DNA from: an uncultured bacterium
Lineage (GTDB): Bacteria > Desulfobacterota > WTBG01
DNA: 7,785 nt
Reading direction: 5' to 3'
Assembly (NCBI GenBank): GCA_938024025.1
Contig: CALJBY010000153.1
Location: 1 to 7,785 of the forward strand
Part shown: positions 5,779 through 7,785 of the stretch, one piece after another
How positions within the stretch are numbered: position 1 is the stretch's first letter
Layout: each line of letters opens with the position of its first letter
Translations under genes and position numbers: made by a program
The notes under the pieces: generated by a model
What the model was told of the DNA's origin: nothing
The model's input: the letters and a program-made list of their open reading frames with translations, nothing else
Database searches by the model: none

Positions 5779-6585
5779 TTACTGTTTTTCAAACACAAAG
5801 AGGGTTTGGTAGGGTAGCAGGTCATTGTCCGTGGAAACGTGGGTAAAGCCTGCACCGAGAGCATTTGCGGTAACTTCTTTTGGTGACATTTTCATCCACT
5901 CCGGAGGCCCTTGCGGCAGATCTCCCTCTTTATACTCAATGAGTATCAACCGGGCTCCTGTTTCCACTTCACCATGGATTTTCTTAAGCCACCGGGATTT
6001 ATTCTCCACGTGGTGAAGGACATCACAGATAAAGACAATCTCTGAATCTTTGGGTACTTTTGGGTCGTCCGGGGAAGAAAGGATAACCTCGACGTTGTCA
6101 ATAGTGTCTGCCATTGCCCTGTGGCGGATATGATGAATCATGGCAGGATCAACATCAATTGCGTAAACCCTGCCTCGGGGAAGAGCGGAGGCAAAACGGA
6201 GAGCAAAATATCCGGACCCGGCACCGACATCAGCTATTTTTTCATCACCCTCAAGCTTAAACGCTTCAATCACCGCACCGGGTTTCTGCCAGGTAACCCT
6301 GTCCGGTCTCTCCAGAAAGTCAATGTACTTTTCCGTGCTCCCAAAAGGCGTTTTATGTTCATGCGCAGCACCTTTATCACGAAGCGGACAGTCAGTAGGT
6401 ACTTTGGCACCTTCACCACGTGTAACCGGACTGTCAGGCCTTTTACTTTCCGATTGTGCCTGACAGGGAGTCGTGATAAGGACCAGCACCACCATTGCAG
6501 TAACTGCGTATCCAACAAGGTCACCTCTGCGTTTGACCTTTAACGCACGCCGGTGAGCGGAAAAACAAAAAGGCATTCTAACCAT
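5779..6585 (-). CDS. Predicted exported class I SAM-dependent methyltransferase
   Basis: A 268-residue protein. A basic N-terminal stretch (RR at 12-13, KVKRR 16-20) is followed by a hydrophobic core (about 25-40) and a likely cleavage site at CQA-Q (41-44), so it looks like a Sec-type signal peptide; a lipobox reading at Cys41 is weak. The methyltransferase domain follows. ERPDRVTWQKP (92-102) resembles a lead-in known from other secreted methyltransferase-like proteins. ADVGAGSGYF (118-127) is SAM motif I, AIDVDP (142-147) the acidic end of strand 2, and ICDVLHHV (186-193) motif IV. The ATG at 6585 is supported by AAAGGA about 11 nt upstream. It lies between the two FAD oxidoreductase paralogues, 23 bp after the first and about 60 bp before the second. 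The target is unknown; a lipid, quinone or other small molecule in the envelope is possible. Homology is secure, location and substrate are inferred. Confidence 0.88.
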   Translation of the reverse strand: MVRMPFCFSAHRRALKVKRRGDLVGYAVTAMVVLVLITTPCQAQSESKRPDSPVTRGEGAKVPTDCPLRDKGAAHEHKTPFGSTEKYIDFLERPDRVTWQKPGAVIEAFKLEGDEKIADVGAGSGYFALRFASALPRGRVYAIDVDPAMIHHIRHRAMADTIDNVEVILSSPDDPKVPKDSEIVFICDVLHHVENKSRWLKKIHGEVETGARLILIEYKEGDLPQGPPEWMKMSPKEVTANALGAGFTHVSTDNDLLPYQTLFVFEKQ

Positions 6586-6608
6586 GGGAATCTATTTCCT
6601 TTCACAGA

Positions 6609-7785
6609 TCAACGATTTGGAAACCCCGTTGCCGCAAATATCTTCATCTGTTCCTCAACCGGTATACCGGACAGTTTCTGTAGCGTGGCGAGGATATCCG
6701 GGCGTTCCTTCTGTATTCTGTCCACTTTACCCATAATCGAGGCATTAATATTATTCAACAGGTTGTAAGGATTGAGCGAGCAGGGTAGGGTTTCGGTAAC
6801 AAGTTTGTAGAGATAGTTTGCAATGTCTTCTCCGACCAGGCCCGAACTCAGCAGCTTCAGAAACTCCGTGTAGTCCATGAAACCCGGGAAATTCTTTTGC
6901 CACCAGTCGATATAGTTCTGAACTCCTTGCTGGTTCGGCCGACCGTCTCGCAACGCCTCGCAGATCGCGTTTGCGGCCTTGCGCCCGGACATCATCGACC
7001 CCGTGCATTCTGCCTCGACAGTCCAGCCGGCATCTCCCACAATGAGCACGTTATCTTTAAAAGGAGTCGGGGCGGGAGACCATATATTGGCCACATGTCC
7101 GTGATGCCGCACAACTGAAGCATTTTCAAACCAGTGTGCAAAAGGACTGTCCTTGATGGTCTTGTCAAGGACTTCTTTATAGCTTATTTCCGGATGGGTG
7201 CATCCCCCGGCATACACCCAGTATTCATCCTCACCGTAGGGGCTCAGGCCAACCCAGAACATGATGGGAAACTGGGTGGATTCGTGGAAAATGACCGGAT
7301 AATTGATTGCCTCGGGATGGGGTGTGGTAACACCCGTCATGTAATAGCCGACCCCCTGAATGGTACCGAAAAACCGGCGCTCCCGGTTGAGCTGTAAAAC
7401 CTTCATCAGCCGCGAGTTGATTCCGTCTGCGGCAATGGTGAAGATCCCGCTGAAGATTTTGCCTTCGGCAGTCCTAATCTCGTTATAGCCTCCGTGGCAT
7501 GTGTGGTCGATAACATTAACACCGGTGAACACGTGGACCCCGCTTTCCTCGACATCCCGCAGGAGCCCCTTTAACAGCTCCTCCTTGCTGTAGAAGGCCG
7601 AGAGTCGTTTTTGACTCCCCCCACTTCTGTTTTTCTCGTAGTCCCCGAGATTGATGCAGTGCTTTCCGTCCGGTGTATAGATGTGCCAGGAGTAAAAATT
7701 TTTGTAGGGCCCTTCATAGGGGACAGAAAAATTGTTGACCGGAAAAACGATGCGCCGCTTCCTTTCATCAAAATACATCCGCTCG
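6609..7785 (-). CDS. FAD-dependent oxidoreductase, geranylgeranyl-reductase-like (paralogue, N-terminus off the window)
   Basis: The open frame runs through the right edge. The ATG at 7778 is internal, because coding continues before it (Glu-Arg) and comparison with the complete paralogue shows about 60 N-terminal residues, including the GxGxxG FAD motif, are missing from the window. Counting from that Met, the fragment shows FPVNNFSVPYEGP (12-24), the DG motif AADGINSR (116-123), the GD motif IVGDAGW (246-252) and a long helical tail ending GFPNR. It aligns end to end with the 4396-5718 product but has diverged, for example in the middle strand region (MFWVGLSP, 173-180) that in this fold lines the substrate pocket. 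Two diverged copies in one operon suggest either a heterodimer or two successive steps. The cofactor is FAD; the substrate is unknown. Confidence 0.87.
   Translation of the reverse strand, partial: ERMYFDERKRRIVFPVNNFSVPYEGPYKNFYSWHIYTPDGKHCINLGDYEKNRSGGSQKRLSAFYSKEELLKGLLRDVEESGVHVFTGVNVIDHTCHGGYNEIRTAEGKIFSGIFTIAADGINSRLMKVLQLNRERRFFGTIQGVGYYMTGVTTPHPEAINYPVIFHESTQFPIMFWVGLSPYGEDEYWVYAGGCTHPEISYKEVLDKTIKDSPFAHWFENASVVRHHGHVANIWSPAPTPFKDNVLIVGDAGWTVEAECTGSMMSGRKAANAICEALRDGRPNQQGVQNYIDWWQKNFPGFMDYTEFLKLLSSGLVGEDIANYLYKLVTETLPCSLNPYNLLNNINASIMGKVDRIQKERPDILATLQKLSGIPVEEQMKIFAATGFPNR

Noticed and set aside
6270..6524. Second minus-strand open frame inside the methyltransferase gene
   Set aside because: It overlaps a gene with clear SAM-binding motifs in another frame and has no domain features of its own.

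Overview
All nine genes in this window lie on the minus strand, so they are read from high to low coordinates. They are tightly packed: most gaps are 18-60 bp, and the one larger gap is 138 bp. Base composition looks close to balanced by eye. The proteins are low-potential redox proteins: FAD and FMN flavoproteins, a 2[4Fe-4S] ferredoxin-domain protein and a flavodoxin. With clear Shine-Dalgarno sites and a bacterial signal peptide, this suggests an anaerobic bacterium. My best guess is a Desulfobacterota-like sulfate reducer or syntroph, but that is inference from protein style and not proven by the sequence.

In transcription order, the right half (7785 to 4378) carries two paralogous FAD-dependent oxidoreductases of the geranylgeranyl-reductase/aromatic-hydroxylase fold class. 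The first is cut by the window edge. Between them is a SAM-dependent methyltransferase with an N-terminal signal peptide. The middle (4377 to 2385) carries a PNPOx-type split-barrel flavoprotein, a cysteine-rich protein with a C-terminal 2[4Fe-4S] ferredoxin domain, and a second, NimA-like split-barrel flavoprotein. After a 138-bp gap with two small palindromes come a flavodoxin-domain protein (2246-1737), an acetamidase/formamidase family amidohydrolase (1695-790) and a medium-chain zinc-type alcohol dehydrogenase (765 to beyond position 1).

The first six genes look like one transcription unit. The last three could be part of it, or a second unit starting in the 138-bp gap. A plausible reading is a redox chain in which the Fe-S protein feeds electrons to the FAD oxidoreductases, which act on a lipid, isoprenoid or aromatic substrate, with the split-barrel flavoproteins and flavodoxin as further flavin carriers or reductases. 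The substrate cannot be named from the sequence. The most interesting points are the duplicated oxidoreductases flanking an apparently exported methyltransferase, the nine extra cysteines in the Fe-S protein, and the alcohol dehydrogenase in which two usual catalytic-zinc ligand positions are changed. I found no RNA genes, mobile elements, CRISPR arrays or long repeats.
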